Notes: generated from the letters alone by a model not told the origin. 64,000 nt of DNA from Halocaridina rubra (GCA_037179515.1 JAXCGZ010015112.1:113501-177500), one strand, 5' to 3'; positions 49,648-63,870 are shown, counted from the first letter of the stretch. Numbers and translations: made by a program.

Positions 49648-51949
49648 CAACATGTAATGGAACCAACAAGGGCCAGGGGTGGGGATGAGCCATCACTACT
49701 TGATCTAGTATTCACAGATAATGTGTTGGATATTGAAAAAATTGAGTATGAACCACCAATTGGAAAGAGTGACCACTGTGTGTTGTTGATGGAGTATATC
49801 ATTGAAAATATTCAGCCTGAGAGTAGAGGCACTGAGTACATGAGGAGGAACTATCCGAAAGGATATTACATCAAAATGAATGCGCTTTTTGCAGTTATTG
49901 ACTGGAGAACCTTATTTTACAACAAATCTGTACAAGAAATATATGACATCTTTTATGAGAAATATGGGAAGATAGTAGATTGCTGCATACCTTTCACCAA
50001 AGTAGGTGTAATTCATGCCAGAGAGAAATGGTTCGATAATGAGTGTAAAAGAGCTAAGGAGTGGACACAAATGCTGGAAAAGGTATAGGAGAAAAAACAT
50101 AAATGCCTGGCAAACCTACAAAAGAGCAAGAAATGACTACCTAAGTAAAAGAAGAGAGGCAGAGAGAGAGAGACTATGAGAGGGATATCACCAGGAAGGC
50201 TAAAGAAAATCCCAAGCTTTTCCACAGCTTTATCAGAGGAAAACTGAAGGTAAAAAAACAGGTTTTAAGGCTAAAGAGAGCAGATGGAAGCATCACTGAG
50301 ACGGATGAAGAAATCTACAAAGAATTTAACAAGGAGTTTCAGTCAGTATTTACAGTAGAAAATACCCCACCCCCTCAGATTGCAGAGAGAGAAGCTCAAG
50401 GGCCAGTATTAGAGAACATCATCCTTACAGCCACAGAGGTATGCAAAGCGCTGATGGAGTTAGATGTTCATAAAGCTACAGGTCCTGATGACATATCCCC
50501 TCATGTACTTAAAACATGCGCAAACTCAATATCAGTGGCACTAAGTATCATATTTAAAAAGTCACTGGAGTCAGGGGAGATACCAAGATGCTGGAAACAA
50601 GCAAACGTGATACCTATCTTAAAAAAGGGAAGTAGGGATACGGCTCTGAACTATAGACCAGTTTCCTTGACCAGCATAGTTTGCAAAGTTATGGAGAAAC
50701 TACTAAGGAAACATATCTCTCTTCACTTGGAAACCTTCAACTTTTTGTCAGTGAGGCAACATGGCTTCAGAGAAGGTAGATCAATAGTAACAAACTTATT
50801 AGAATTTTATGATGAGGTAAGCCAAATCTTACAGGAAAGAGAGGGCTGGGCAGATTGCATACTCCTAGGAAGCTGCAAGCAATGGCTAGAATAGGTGGAA
50901 ATGTCTTGAAATGGATAAAAACTTACTTAGAAGGAAGGGAACAAAGGGTTAGAGTCAGACACTCAGTGACTGAATGGAGAAGAGTTAGTAGTGGAGTTCC
51001 ACAGGGTTCAGTTTTAGGGCCACTTTTGTTCCTTGTATAAGTAAATGACCTACCAGAATCTGTAAATTCATTCATGAATATGTTTGCAGATGATGCAAAG
51101 ATTGTGAAGCAAGTAGGAAACGAGAACAATGGTAGAGAACTTCAGGAAGATCTAAATAGTCTGCACGAGTGGTCAGAAAAGTGACTAATGAAATTCAATA
51201 CTTCAAAATGTAAGGTAATGAGAATGGGTACAAGTTCAAGAAGGCCCAAGCTTGAATACTCGGTGGCAGGAGTACAACTTCATGAGACATAAAATAAGAG
51301 AGATCTAGGAGTAAACATCCCGGCAGATTTGTCTCCAGAAATACATATAAATGGCATGGTAAGGGCAGCATATGCATTCTTATCAAATGTAAGGGTAGCC
51401 TTCAGGCACATTGACAAGGAAATGTTCAGAAATATTTATGTAACCTATGTGAGGCCAAATCTCGAATATGCAGCCCCCTTTAGGAATCCCCACTTGAAAA
51501 AGCACATAGCTAAGCTTGAAAAAGTTCAGACATGCCACGAAACTAGTGCCAGAAATACGTAATCTCAATAATGATGAGAGGCTAAGGGAATTAGACTTAC
51601 CATCACTCAATCTAGAAGATTGAGGGAGATATGGTAACAGTCTTTAAATTCCTTCATGGTTACGATAGAGTGGATAGGGGTCGATATTTTGATATGGCTG
51701 GCTCTAGAACTAGAGGTCATAGTTTGAAGCTTCGTAAGAAAACTTCTTTGCAGGATGTAAGGAAATTATTTTTCAGTGTAAGGGTACTTGATAATTGGAA
51801 TTGGCTAAGCGAGGAGGTAGTTAATGCTATCTCAGTCAATAGTTTTAAGGACAGGTATGATAAGTATCACTAAGTAGAAAATGGAACCGATGAGGAGACG
51901 GGAAGATACGAGCTTTGGGCTTCTTCCCGTAAACACAATTAGGTAATCA

Positions 51950-51950
<1 letters not shown>
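49648..51950 (+). mobile_element. LINE-A, 5'-truncated, multiply mutated
   Basis: Starts at CATGTAATGGAACCAAC after a CACACACA run, inside the endonuclease. Stops and indels at several places (near 50088, 50170, 50869 where part of the RT motif including FLDFQKAFDTVPHG is deleted, 51040 and 51184) make it inactive. Ends with one tail unit and CA then TA tracts. Confidence 0.9.
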
Positions 51951-53262
<1,312 letters not shown>

Positions 53263-53267
53263 AGTAG

Positions 53268-53452
53268 GAAATACTTTTTCAGTGTAAGAGTAGTTGATAA
53301 TTGGAATTCGCTAAGCGAGGAGGTAGTTAATGCTATCTCAATCCATAGTTTTAAGGACAGGTATGATAAGTATCACTAAGTCTAAAATGGAACCGATCAG
53401 GAGACGGGAAGATACGAGCTTTGGGCTCTTTCCCGTAAACACAATTAGGTAA
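53268..53452 (+). mobile_element. LINE-A 3' end, 185 bp
   Basis: Starts at AGGAAATACTTTTTCAGTG and ends with one tail unit TTAGGTAATCAC; strongly 5'-truncated. Confidence 0.9.
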
Positions 53453-53599
53453 TCACATGTATGTATGTACAATGTATAGTTTGTTGTGGAGGCTGGCTTT
53501 CGATTCTCGTGAGAACAACACAGAAATATGAGACATTTCTGACCTTCATCGATCAGGGACACAGAGGTGTGAGAGGCCAATGGGTTGAACCATAGATCT

Positions 53600-53760
53600 T
53601 GTCATCTCTCTGTAAACACACGCTTTACACAGGACACCACATGGGAAATGTCACGTTATACTACTTGGGTCACACATGACATCACATGGGTAACGTCATG
53701 TTACACCACTTGGGTAAAGTCACGTTACGTCAGTCACATTTCAACTCCCTTCACACCCGT
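53600..53760. repeat. Degenerate short tandem repeat
   Basis: About three 40-45-bp units with ACATGGGTAACGTCATGTTAC-like words. Confidence 0.7.
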
Positions 53761-53777
53761 CCATCACAGTGGCCGTG

Positions 53778-55385
53778 TCACTTATACACAATCTTCCTCC
53801 ACTCATTCCTATCTTTTGCATGCTCTCTTCCTTGCTCCACTGACAATCCATGTGCATTCATTGCCCTTTCCACTTCATCCATCCAGTTAATTCTAGGTCT
53901 TCCTCTTGACCTAATTCCAATCACTTCTGCACTCCACACTCTCTTCACTATTCGTTCATCACTCATCCTTTCCTCCACACTCTCTTCACTATTCGTTCAT
54001 CACTCATCCTTTCCATGTGTCCATATCAACTCAACACTCTCTGATATAACCTATCTGACAGCTTCTCTGTATGACAGCCTTATTTCTTACTCTATCTATT
54101 CTAGATACACCAATCATACTTCTCAAACACCTCATCTCCATTACATTTAACTTGTCCCTTTCATCCCCTCTTGAATTCCAAGTGTCTGCTCCATACAATG
54201 CTGTCGGCACAATCACACCTTCATATATCCTTCTCTTTGCAATCATTCCCAAATATCTATTTCTCATTACACTTTTCAACCCATCTAGACATTTACTTGC
54301 TTCCTTTATGACTTACCTGTGCATCCACTCCTTGATACATGCAACCTCAAGATACTTAAAACTCTCAACTTCTTCAAGCAACTCCCCATTCACTCCTACA
54401 TTCAATCTGCCAACATTAACACTGTTCGTGCATCTCATGACTTTACTTTTACCAATATTCACCCACAACTTCCTACTTTCACAAACAAACTCAGTCACCA
54501 AATGATTTAGTTCATTCTCAGTATCTATCATTCACCTGTACAATATCATCCGCAATTAGCGACTGATTCATTTTCCACAACCTTCCATTCTCACCCACTA
54601 GTTCCACACCTCTGTCTAATACTATTTCATTTACTTCCCTTAGCACTCCATCCTTATACACATTAAACAACCACGAAGATATTACACAACCTTGACATAA
54701 CCCTACATTCACCTCAAACCAATCACTATATCATTCCCGACTCTTCACACAAGCTCTACTATTCATGTAAAAACTCTTCACTGCTTTCATCAAACTTCCA
54801 CTAATTCCATAGTCGCAATACACTCCACAACCCCTCTCTATCAACTCTGTCATACACTTTCTCTAAGTCCATAAAAGCCCAAAAGGTGTCCCTACCTTTC
54901 TCCAAGAACTTCTCACACACCTCTCTTACCACAAACACCTGATTCACACATTCTCTTGCTCTTCTGAATCTAAACTGTTCTTCCCCAATCAGACTCAGTA
55001 CCTTTCCTAATTCTCTCGATTATCAATTTTCCATATACCTTACCAACTACACTCAACAAACTAATTCTTCTAAAACTACTACACTCATACTTATCTCCTT
55101 TCCCTTTATAAAATGAAATTACACATGAACTCCTCCAATAAACTGGGACCCTCCCTTGCCTGAAACATACATTCAACAATCTAACCATCCATTTCACTAA
55201 TGCCTCCCCACCTTTTGACAAGCATTAAACATTGTACCCATCTATCACTGGTGCTTTACCTGCTTTCATTGCTCTCGGACCCAAATGTACCTCCTCTTTA
55301 GTTACTCTTCTATCATTCTCATCACTTATTGGCATTCTCCATTCATTTTCCACAGCCACAATCTCTGCTTCCCTCTCCTCTCTGA
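53778..55385 (-). mobile_element. Third LINE family, degenerate (minus strand)
   Basis: Reading down the minus strand: VPVYWRSSCVISFYKGKGDK, YRRISLLSVVGKVYGKL-like, NVGLCQGCVISSWLFNVY, LIADDIVQ (the catalytic pair), then GVIVPTALYGADTW, SRIDRVRNKAVI, RGRPRINWMDEVERAM and AKDRNEWRKIVYK at the end. This C-terminal module is typical of LINEs whose RT is followed by GRPR-W and DRxxWR motifs (RTE/L1-like). Stops split it into at least five frames. A 33-bp tandem duplication lies at 53938-54013. Confidence 0.75.
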
Positions 55386-58300
55386 TGCCATTTCACTGAT
55401 TCATCAGAAAGGCACCTAGGAACATTAGGAGTTAAGAAAAGAGTTCCAGGAGCTGAATGTGGAAAATGATGCCATGAAAACTTCCTTTGCTGATGCACTA
55501 AAGGGGAATGTGGCAGTAAAAGAGGCTGTAAAGGTGGTGGCACTGGAAAACATACAAACAGTTGACTATAAAGAGACAGTAATCGAAAAAATGAAAGACG
55601 TTGTGATGGAAAGGGCAAACCCACTCATCAGACAGGCACTTGATAAGAAGAAGACAGTGGTAATCTCAGGCATAAGCGAATCCCAGGAGCCAACATGGCA
55701 GGGGAGACTTGAAGAAAATAAAGCTAGGGTTGTAGACCTGATAAGAAAGCTTGGAGTAGTTTGTGGTCCTGAGGATATTGTAAACATACACCAACTAGGT
55801 AAATATTCGAGGGAAGGAAAGCCGAGACCAACAAAAGTAACCTTTGAGAGAGGGGAAACATGTAGGGAAATATTGTTGAGAAAAAAAGTCTAAAATACCT
55901 TCAAGAATTCAAAGAAGTGTTCATTAGACAATACAGAACATAGGAAGAGATGGGAAAGATCAAAAACTTGTTGCAACAGGCAAGAAGGTTAAATGAGGAA
56001 AGAAATGAAGAACAGAAGAAAAATGTTCATTTCAGAGTTCTTCCAGACAAAGGGGAGATAAAGATAATGACAGAAGATCTGCGGATGGGGCCTCATTAAG
56101 ATTGTTATACACAAATGCTGATGGATTAGCTGGTAAGGCAGTAGAATTAAAAGATAGGATTCACAACAGTAAGGCAGATATAGTAGCAATTACAGAGACT
56201 AAGTTGAGTGAGGACATAAACAGTGTCACAGTTTTTCCTAAGGGCTTCAGAATACTAAGGGTTGAAAGATCTGAGAGGACTGGTGGAGGGATAGCACTGC
56301 TCATAAGTGAAAGGATTCAAGTCGAAGAAATAAACTTGGCTATAGAAAGTGAGTTCAAGGAATTTCTTGTTGCTCGCATAAATACTGGGTCAGAGAGCAT
56401 TATAATAACTGTTGTATACAACCCACCAAGGAACCAAAATAGGCTTGAAGTTTATGAGGAAAGTCATATAGGTACTATTGAAGTCATAAACTCAGTTGTT
56501 AACATGGCACGGGAAAAAAAATGTAGGATTTTGATTATGGGAGACTTTAATCATAAAGAGATAGATTGGATAAATCTTGACCCACACAGTGGTGAGGACT
56601 CATTCGGGGCAAGATTCCTAGATTGCGTACAAGGGAATTTCCTACACCAACATGTAATGGAACCAACAAGGGCCAGGGGTGGGGATGAGCCATCACTACT
56701 TGATCTAGTGTTCACAGATAATGTGTTGGATATTGAAAAAATTGAGTATGAACCACCAATTGGAAAGAGTGACCACTGTGTGTTGTTGATGGAGTATATC
56801 ATTGAAGATATTCTTCCTGAGAGTAGAGGCACTGAGGACATGAGGAGGAACTATCCGAAAGGAGATTACATCAAAATGAACGAGCTTTTTGCAGTTATTG
56901 ACTGGAGAAACTTATTTTACAACAAATCTGTACAAGAAATGTATGACATCTTTTGTGAGAAATATGGGAAGATAGTAGATTGCTGCATACCTGTCACCAA
57001 AGTAGGTGTAATTCATGCTAGAGAGAAATGGTTCGATAATGGGTGTAAAAGAGCTAAGGAGTGGAGAGACAAATGCTGGAAAAGGTATAGGAGGAGAAAA
57101 AACATAAATGCCTGGCAAACCTACAAAAGAGCAAGAAATGACTACCTAAGTAAAAGGAGAGAGGCAGAGAGAGACTATGAGAGGGACATCACCAGGAAGG
57201 CTAAAGAAAATCCCAAGCTTTTCCACAGCTTTATCAGAGGAAAACTGAAGGTAAAAGAACAGGTTTTAAGGCTAAAGAGAGCGGATGGAAGCATCACTGA
57301 GACGGATGAAGAGATCTGCAAATAATTGAACAAGGAGTTTCAGTCAGTATTTACAGTAGAAAATACCCCACCCCTTCAGACTGCAGTGATAGAAGCTCAA
57401 GGGCCGGTATTAGAGAACATCAACCTTACAGCCACAGAGGGATGCATAGCGCTGATGGATTTAGATGTTCATAAAGCTACAGGTCCTGATGACATATCCC
57501 CTCATGTGCTTAAAAAATGCACAAACACAATATCAGTGGCACTAAGTATCATATTTAAGGAGTCACTGGAGTCGGGGGAGATTCCAAGATGCTGGAAACA
57601 AGCAAATGTGATACCTATCTTCAAAAAGGGAAGGAGGGATACGGCTCGGAACTATAGACCAGTTTCCTTGACCAGCATAGTTTGCAAAGTTATGGAGAAC
57701 TACTAAGGAAACATATCTCTCTTCACTTGGAATCCTTCAACTTTTTGTCAGTGAGGCAACATGGCTTCAGAGAAGGTAGATCAACAGTAACAAACTTATT
57801 AGAATTTTATGATGAGGTAAGCCAAATCTTACAGGAAAGAGAGGGCTGGGCAGATTGCATATTCCTAGACTTTCAGAAAGCGTTTGACACTGTTCCACAT
57901 GGGAGACTTATTAGGAAGCTGCAATCAATGGCTAGAATAGGTGGAAATGTTTTGGAATGGATAAAAACTTACTTAGAAGGAAGGGAACAGAGGGTTAGAG
58001 TAAGACACTCAGAGTCTGAATGGAGAAGAGTTAGTAGTGGAGTTCCACAGGGTTCAGTTTTAGGGCCACTTTTGTTCCTTGTATATGTAAATGACCTACC
58101 AGAGTCTGTAAATTCATTCATGAATATGTTTGCAGATGATGCAAAGATTGTGAAGAAAGTAAAAAACGAGAACAATGGTAGAGAACTTCAGGAGGATCTA
58201 AATAATCTGCATGAGTGGTCAGAAAAGTGGCTAATGAAATTCAATACTTCAAAATGTAAGGTAATGAGAATGAGTACAAGTGCAAGAAGGCCCAAGCTTG

Positions 58301-58999
58301 ACTACTCGGTGGCTGGAGTACAACTTCATGAGACAGAAAATGAGAGAGATCTAGGAGTAAACATACTGGCAGATTTGTCTCCAGAAATACATATAAATGG
58401 CATAGTAAGGGCAGCATATGCATTCTTATCAAATGTAAGGGTAGCCTTCAGGCACATGGACAAGGAAATGTTCAGAAATATTTATGTAACCTATGTGAGG
58501 CCAAAACTCGAATATGCAGCCCCCTTTTGGAATCCGCACTTGAAAAAGCACATAGCTAAGCTTGAAGAAGTTCAAAGACATGCCACGAAACTGGTGCCAG
58601 AAATACGCAATCTCAGTTATGATGAGAGGCTGAGGGAATTAGACTTACCATCACTCGAAGCTAGAAGAGTGAGGGGGGATATGGTGACAGTCTTTAAATT
58701 CCTTCATGGTTATGATAGAGTGGATAGGGATCGATATTTTGATATGGCTGGCTCTAGAACTAGAGGTCATAGTTTGAAGCTTCGTAAGAAAACTTCTTTG
58801 CAGGATGTAAGGAAATAGTTTTTCAGTGTAAGAGTAGTTGATAATTGGAATTGGCTAAGCGAGGAGGTAGTTAATGCTATCTCAATGCATAGTTTTAAGG
58901 ACAGGTATGATAAGTATCACTAAGTCTAAAATGGAACCGATGAGGAGACGGGAAGATACGAGCTTTGGGCTCTTTCCCGTAAACACAATTAGGTAATCA
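55386..58999 (+). mobile_element. LINE-A, longest copy (includes most of ORF1)
   Basis: Extends about 340 bp further 5' than the other copies. ORF2 has a stop at 57323 (AAG to TAA context ATCTGCAAATAATTG), a 1-nt deletion at about 57697 (GGAGAACTAC) and a stop at 58816 (TAC to TAG). The endonuclease frame 56102-57325 and RT frame 57682-58818 are otherwise well kept. ORF1 is shifted at 55890 and its slippery heptamer is altered (AAATGTT). Ends with one tail unit at 58999. Confidence 0.92.
55459..55893 (+). pseudogene. LINE-A ORF1 (RNA-binding type), frameshifted at its end
   Basis: Open frame with VVALENIQTVDYKETVIEKM (probable helix), KKKTVVISGISES, then GPEDIVNIHQLGKY and GKPRPTKVTFERGE. 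The strand pattern VVISGI, R-x-GK and RP-x-V-x-F resembles the RRM-like core of LINE ORF1 proteins (inference). A missing A at about 55888 ends it in KKV, where other copies read KKSLKDLQE. Confidence 0.65.
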
Positions 59000-59000
59000 C

Positions 59001-59332
59001 TTGTTGTTGAAGACTTTCTTCTGGAACAAGACATTCTGGCCCTCGCGGAAGCGGAGCTTCCCAACCTTCATCTTTTTCCAGAAGGTCTTATTCTTCAGTG
59101 TTTAATTAACTGCCTGATGATGAAGGCTTGTAGCCTTCTAAAGCTTGCATACCAAGACCAAGTGTTTGAGATACTTATGTTGAAGATTTATTTCAGCAGA
59201 AGAGACTTATTACTTCAATGGGAGATGCTTCTCTTTAAACTCACTTCAACTGGGATATTTGAAACATAGTCTTTCTTTGAGACTTGCGTAAATTTTGCAG
59301 TCCTTTCTGATGCTGTTTACCTACAAAAAATG
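59001..59332 (+). repeat. Interspersed repeat downstream of LINE-A, copy 1
   Basis: About 330 bp nearly parallel to 63456-63780: CTGGAACAAGACATTCTGG, GGAGCTTCCCAACCTTC, CTGCCTGATGATGAAGGCTT, GGGAGATGCTTCTCT. Both copies follow a LINE-A tail directly. Confidence 0.85.
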
Positions 59333-59344
59333 TGCAGATTTCCT

Positions 59345-60211
59345 CCCTTCATATCACAGGATTCCTTGGACAGGCACCGAGGAACATTAGGACCTAAACA
59401 CTTTCGCTTGTTTCCATTATCTTGGAATCTCCCCAGATTCAAGTGATTTTTCAAATATGATACATAGTGCTGCCGATATTTATGCACTAAATCACTACTG
59501 GTAGCACTATGTATCATATATGAAAAGTCGCTGGAGTCTGGGGAGATACCAAGATGCCGGAAACAAGCGAACGTCGTTACTATCTTCAAAAAGGGAAGGA
59601 GGGATACAGCCCTAAACTATACACCTGCTTCCTTGACTAGCACAGTTTCCAAAGCTATGGAGAAACTACTAAGAAAACTCATATCTCTTCACTTAGAATC
59701 CTTCAACTTTTTGTCAGTGAGACAACATTGGTTTCAGAGAAGGTAGATCAACAGTAACACACTTACTAGAATTTATAATGAGGTAAGCCGGATCTTACAG
59801 GAAAGAGAGGACTGGGAAGATTGCATATGCCTAGATTTCCAGAAGGTATTTGATACTGTCCCACATGGGACACGCATTAAGAAGCTGCAAGTAATGGCGA
59901 GAATAGGTAGAAATGTCTTGGAATTGATAAATACTAACTTAGAAGGTAGGGAACAGAGGGTTAGAGTAAGACACTCAAGTGTGAATGGAGAAGGGTTAGT
60001 AGCGGAGTTGCACAGGGGTCAGGTTTAGGGCCACTTTTGTTCCTTGTATATGTAAATGACCTACCAGAGTCTGTAATTTAGTTCATGAAAACGTTTGCAT
60101 ATGATGCAAAGATTGTGAAGACACTAAGAGACGAGAACAATGGCAGAGAAGTTCAGGAAGACCTAAATAGTCTGTATGGGTGGTCAGAAAAGTGGCTAAT
60201 GAAATTCAAAA
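59345..60211 (+). mobile_element. LINE-A, old composite copy, 5' part
   Basis: 59345-59395 resembles the ORF1 5' region (GGCACC(G/T)AGGAACATTAGGA). 59400-59480 is an inverted RT piece, and 59495-60211 is the RT in plus sense (SIIYEKSLESGEIPRC-like to KWLMKFK), with many indels. A Tigger element interrupts it at 60212, and it resumes at 62727. Confidence 0.85.
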
Positions 60212-60450
60212 CAGTGGAACCTCGACCTACGAACGTCCCCACCCAAAAAATAAATCAACCTACATACACAATTTACTAACAAATTTTATATCGACCCATA
60301 AACAATCCTTGAGGTATGAACATGCATACACACACACATCCGCGTGTTTGCTCTCAGGTCTGCATTGGTGTCCATGCTGTGTAGTTCGTTCATTGTTCTC
60401 TTGTTGCAGTTTTCCATTGTTTTTGCATTTTACTTTAAGCTAGTCCTCAT

Positions 60451-61714
60451 TATGGTTCCTAAGAAAGTTAAGTACGTTAGTGATAGTGACGCTAAAAAGC
60501 CTAAACATATTACAGTGGAAACGAAGAGAGAAAAAATTGCTAAACAAGAAAACAGTGTTTGTATTTCTGATCTCGTACACAGTATAACACGGCGATATTG
60601 ACCATTTGTACTATCCTAAAGAATAAAGAGGTCTTAAAGGCAGCTGATTTGGCTAAAGGAGTTACAGTATTAACGAAGCATAGGTCACAGATAATAGTAT
60701 AACAGTTAAGCTGTAAGTTTTACTTCTCCTTTAGACCTTCAGTGGTGTAGTTGATAGTGCCTTGGCACAGTAATTATGTCTCTAAAGTTCGAGTCCCGGT
60801 GAGGGGAGAAATATGATTCATGTATTCACTTATATTAATGTGCTTAATTGATTATTACTAAGGCCTATATAGCTGGAATTTGAATTAAATGCGAATAACG
60901 AAGCCACGGAACTTGCTGGAGATAGTGTTAATGACGTTACAATATGCACGAAGGCTCTACAAATACACCATTATTTAGTAGCGAACACTCTGAGTTCTAG
61001 TGGCGCTAAAATTGACTAATTTAAAGCAAGTAGAAGCTGGTTTGAAAAATTTTGTCGACAAACTGGTTTGAAAAATTTTGTCGACAAACTGGAATTCATA
61101 GTGTTATTAGGCATGGAGAGGTGGCTAGTTCGGACCAAAAGACAGCGGATGCTTTCATGCTAGAATTCACAAAATTTATCGAAAGTGAAAGTTACGTTTG
61201 GCAGCAAATTTTTAACTGTGAAGAAACAGGACTCTTTTGGAAGAAAATGCCTAAAAGGACCTATATAACCCAAGAGGAGAAGGCACTGCCTGGCAACAAA
61301 CCAATGACGGACAGGCTTACACTTTTATTGTGCACAAATGCAAGTGGGGATTGCTAGATTAAGCCTCTTTTAGTCTACCACATTGAAAATCCGCTCATTT
61401 TCAAGCGCAATAATGTGTTGAGGGCCAGACTTCCGGTAATGGGGAGGTCGAATACAAAGGCTTGTGTGATGCGTATTTTATTCATAGAGTGGTTGAGTGA
61501 AGTTTTTGCACCAGCTGTGGAAAAATATCTTGAGGAAAAAAGTTTGACTTTTAAGTATCTTCTGATAATGGACAATGCTCCAGCCCATCCTCCAGGTTTG
61601 GAAGAAGACCTTGCTATTGAATTCTTCATAAAAGTCAAATTTCTGCCTCCCAACACCACTCCTCTCCTCAAGCCCATGGACCAGCAAGCCATTTCAAATT
61701 TTAGGGAGCTGTAA
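60451..61714 (+). pseudogene. Tigger-like transposase, degenerate
   Basis: Cut-and-paste transposase of the pogo/Tigger type (CENP-B/jerky relatives). N-terminal helix-turn-helix piece KKPKHITVETKREKIAKQEN at 60451-60600, frameshifted after ITRRY. The CENP-B-type part resumes with NWFEKFCRQTG (61055-61087). DDE domain: IFNCEETGLFWKKMPKRTYI, where the first catalytic Asp (usually NADETG) has become Glu; LLIMDNAPAHP; and FLPPNTTPLLKPMDQQAIS. Stops follow LCTNASGDC (61357) and FREL (61714). A 28-bp tandem duplication (GGTTTGAAAAATTTTGTCGA) is at about 61038-61093. Confidence 0.88.
60735..60870 (+). repeat. tRNA-like SINE head inside Tigger
   Basis: TCAGTGGTGTAGTTGATAGT (A box) and AAGTTCGAGTCCCGGTG (B box) about 45 bp apart, a tRNA-like spacing; no full cloverleaf could be drawn. 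Confidence 0.6.
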
Positions 61715-62726
61715 ACGAAGGGTCTTTTTGCCAGGTGTTTCCAGGTCACCAACGACATGGACTTAACCTTCGTGAAATTGGGAAAGACCACTTCAATATC
61801 CTCCACTGCACTGGCCTCATAGGCAAGGCATGGAAATAGGTCTCTTACCACATGTTGAAGTCTGTCTGGAGGAAACATTGGCCAGGTTGTGTGGCTGATA
61901 AGAGACTTTGAGGGTTTCAAGCAGGAGCTAGCTATTAAAATAGTGAACGAGATTGTGGCCACGGGCAAAAGTTTGGGCTTGAGGGTCAATGAGGAGGATA
62001 TGGAGGAGCTGGTGGAGGACCACAAGTAAGAACTCACCACTGGAGAACAAATAGAGCTGCAAAGTGAAGACTCTCCAAAAGGAGCAATCAGCAAAGGAGG
62101 GGGATGAGAGGATAAAGATTTCAAGTGCAAAATTTTAAGAAACTTTTATTAAGTGGACTGATGTGCAGGCTTTCATTAAGACTCATCACCCGAACAAAAC
62201 TGTGAGCAACAGAGCAGCGAACATTTTAAATGACAATATGATGTCACATTTTTAAAAAATTTATCAGCAAAGAAAAGACAAATTTCTCTGTATCGTTTTC
62301 TTGTGCCAATACCAGCCAGAGAACCACCTTCCAAGAGAGAACATGGAGAAAACACCAGAAATACAGCCTGTACCTGAACAGTTGCCCAACATTTTTATGG
62401 AAGGGGACTATCCTGCAAAGGAGTAGTCCTCCTTCTTCTCCACGCGTGCCAGCAACAATCAACCACAAAGGTAAATACAGTCCTGTACCATGTTTTATGT
62501 CAGTAGAGTAGAATTTCTTTCTTTTACTATTGTAATTTTCCTATTACAGGTGTATTTATACATGTCTGTATCCATAAAAAAATTTAAAAGGTATATTTCT
62601 GGGGCTGGGGAACGGATTAATTTGTTTCACATGCATTTCAATGAGAAAAATTGTTTCGCTATGAACTTTTCCACTCACGAGTAGGGATTAGGAACAGATT
62701 AAGTTAGTGAACAGAGGTACCACGTA

Positions 62727-63452
62727 ATTTTAAATGTAAGGTAATGAGAATGGGTACAAGTGTGAGAAGGCTCAAGCTTGAATACTCAATAGCAGGAGCA
62801 GAACTTCAAGAGAGAGAATGAGAGAGAGTAAACATACTTGCAGATTTGTCTCTGGAAATGCATATAAATGGCAACACATGCTTTCTCAGCAAATGTAATG
62901 ATAGCCTTCAGGCACATGGACAAGGAAATGTTCAGAAATATTTATGCAACCTATGTGAGGCCAAAGCTTGAATATGCAGCCCCTTTTTGGAATTCACACT
63001 TGAAAAAGCACATAGTTAAGATGGAAAAAGTTCAAAGACATACCACAAAACTCGTGCCAGAAATAAGCAATCCCAGTTATGAGGAGATGATGAGGGAAGT
63101 AGACTTACCATCACTCGAAGCTAGAAGAATGAAGGGGGATATGGTGCAGTTTTTAAATTCCTTCTTGGTTATGACAGAGTGGATAGAGATAGATATTTAG
63201 ATATGGGTGGCACTAGAACTAGAGGTCATAGTTTGAAGCTTCGTGAGAAAACTTCTTTGCAGGAAGTAAGGAAGTTTTTTTCAGTGTAAGAGTAGTTGAT
63301 GATTGGAATTCGTTAAGCGAGGAGGTAGTTAATGCTAACTCGATCCATAGTTTTAAGGACGAGTATGATAAGTATCACTAAGTACAAAAATGAAACCGAC
63401 CAGGAGACGAGAAGTTACAAGCATGGGGCTCTTTCCCGTAAACACAATTAGA
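62727..63452 (+). mobile_element. LINE-A, old composite copy, 3' part
   Basis: Continues 59345-60211 from AAATGTAAGGTAATGAGAATG to the tail AATTAGATAATTA. Diverged and frameshifted; GFRHMDKEMFRNIYATYVRP and EISNPSYEE remain. Confidence 0.88.
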
Positions 63453-63455
63453 TAA

Positions 63456-63778
63456 TTATTTGTTCTTGAAGTCTTACTTCTGGAACAAGACATTCTGGTC
63501 CCACTGGAAGCAGAGCTTCCCAACCTTCGTCTTTTTCCAGGAAGGTCTTACACATCAGTGTTTAACCAGCTGCCTGATGATGAAGGCTTGCAGCCTTCAA
63601 ACGCTTGCATACCAAGCCCAAGTCTTTGAGAAACTTTGGTTGAAGATTCATTTCTGGAGAAGAGACATTACCTCAGTGAGAGATGCTTCTCTCAATACTC
63701 TCATCAACTGGGATATTCGAAGCATAGTTTCTTCGAGACTTGTGTAAATTTTGCAGTCCTCTCTGATGCTGCTTCTCT

Positions 63779-63780
<2 letters not shown>
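63456..63780 (+). repeat. Interspersed repeat downstream of LINE-A, copy 2
   Basis: Second copy of the repeat at 59001, again immediately after a LINE-A tail, ending in TGATGCTGCTTCTCTACA and a TA tract. Confidence 0.85.

Positions 63781-63781
<1 letters not shown>

Positions 63782-63870
<89 letters not shown>
63782..63870. repeat. (AT)n microsatellite
   Basis: About 44 AT units. Confidence 0.97.

Larger units (their letters stand above)
60212..62724 (+). mobile_element. Tigger/pogo DNA transposon, inactive
   Basis: Terminal repeats: CAGTGGAACCTCGACCTACG on the left and, read inward, CGTGGTACCTCTGTTCACTA on the right (one T lost). It is inserted in LINE-A between ATGAAATTCAAAA and TAATTTTAAATGTAAGG. 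It encodes a broken transposase and carries a tRNA-like SINE at about 60735-60870. Confidence 0.88.

Noticed and set aside
53585..54505. Plus-strand frames of 101, 154 and 144 codons
   Set aside because: Antisense to the third LINE's C-terminal motifs on the minus strand; Ser/Thr/His-rich low-complexity shadows.
61375..62130. 251-codon minus-strand frame opposite the Tigger element
   Set aside because: It lies antisense to clear transposase motifs (IMDNAPAH, FLPPNTTP), so it is a shadow.
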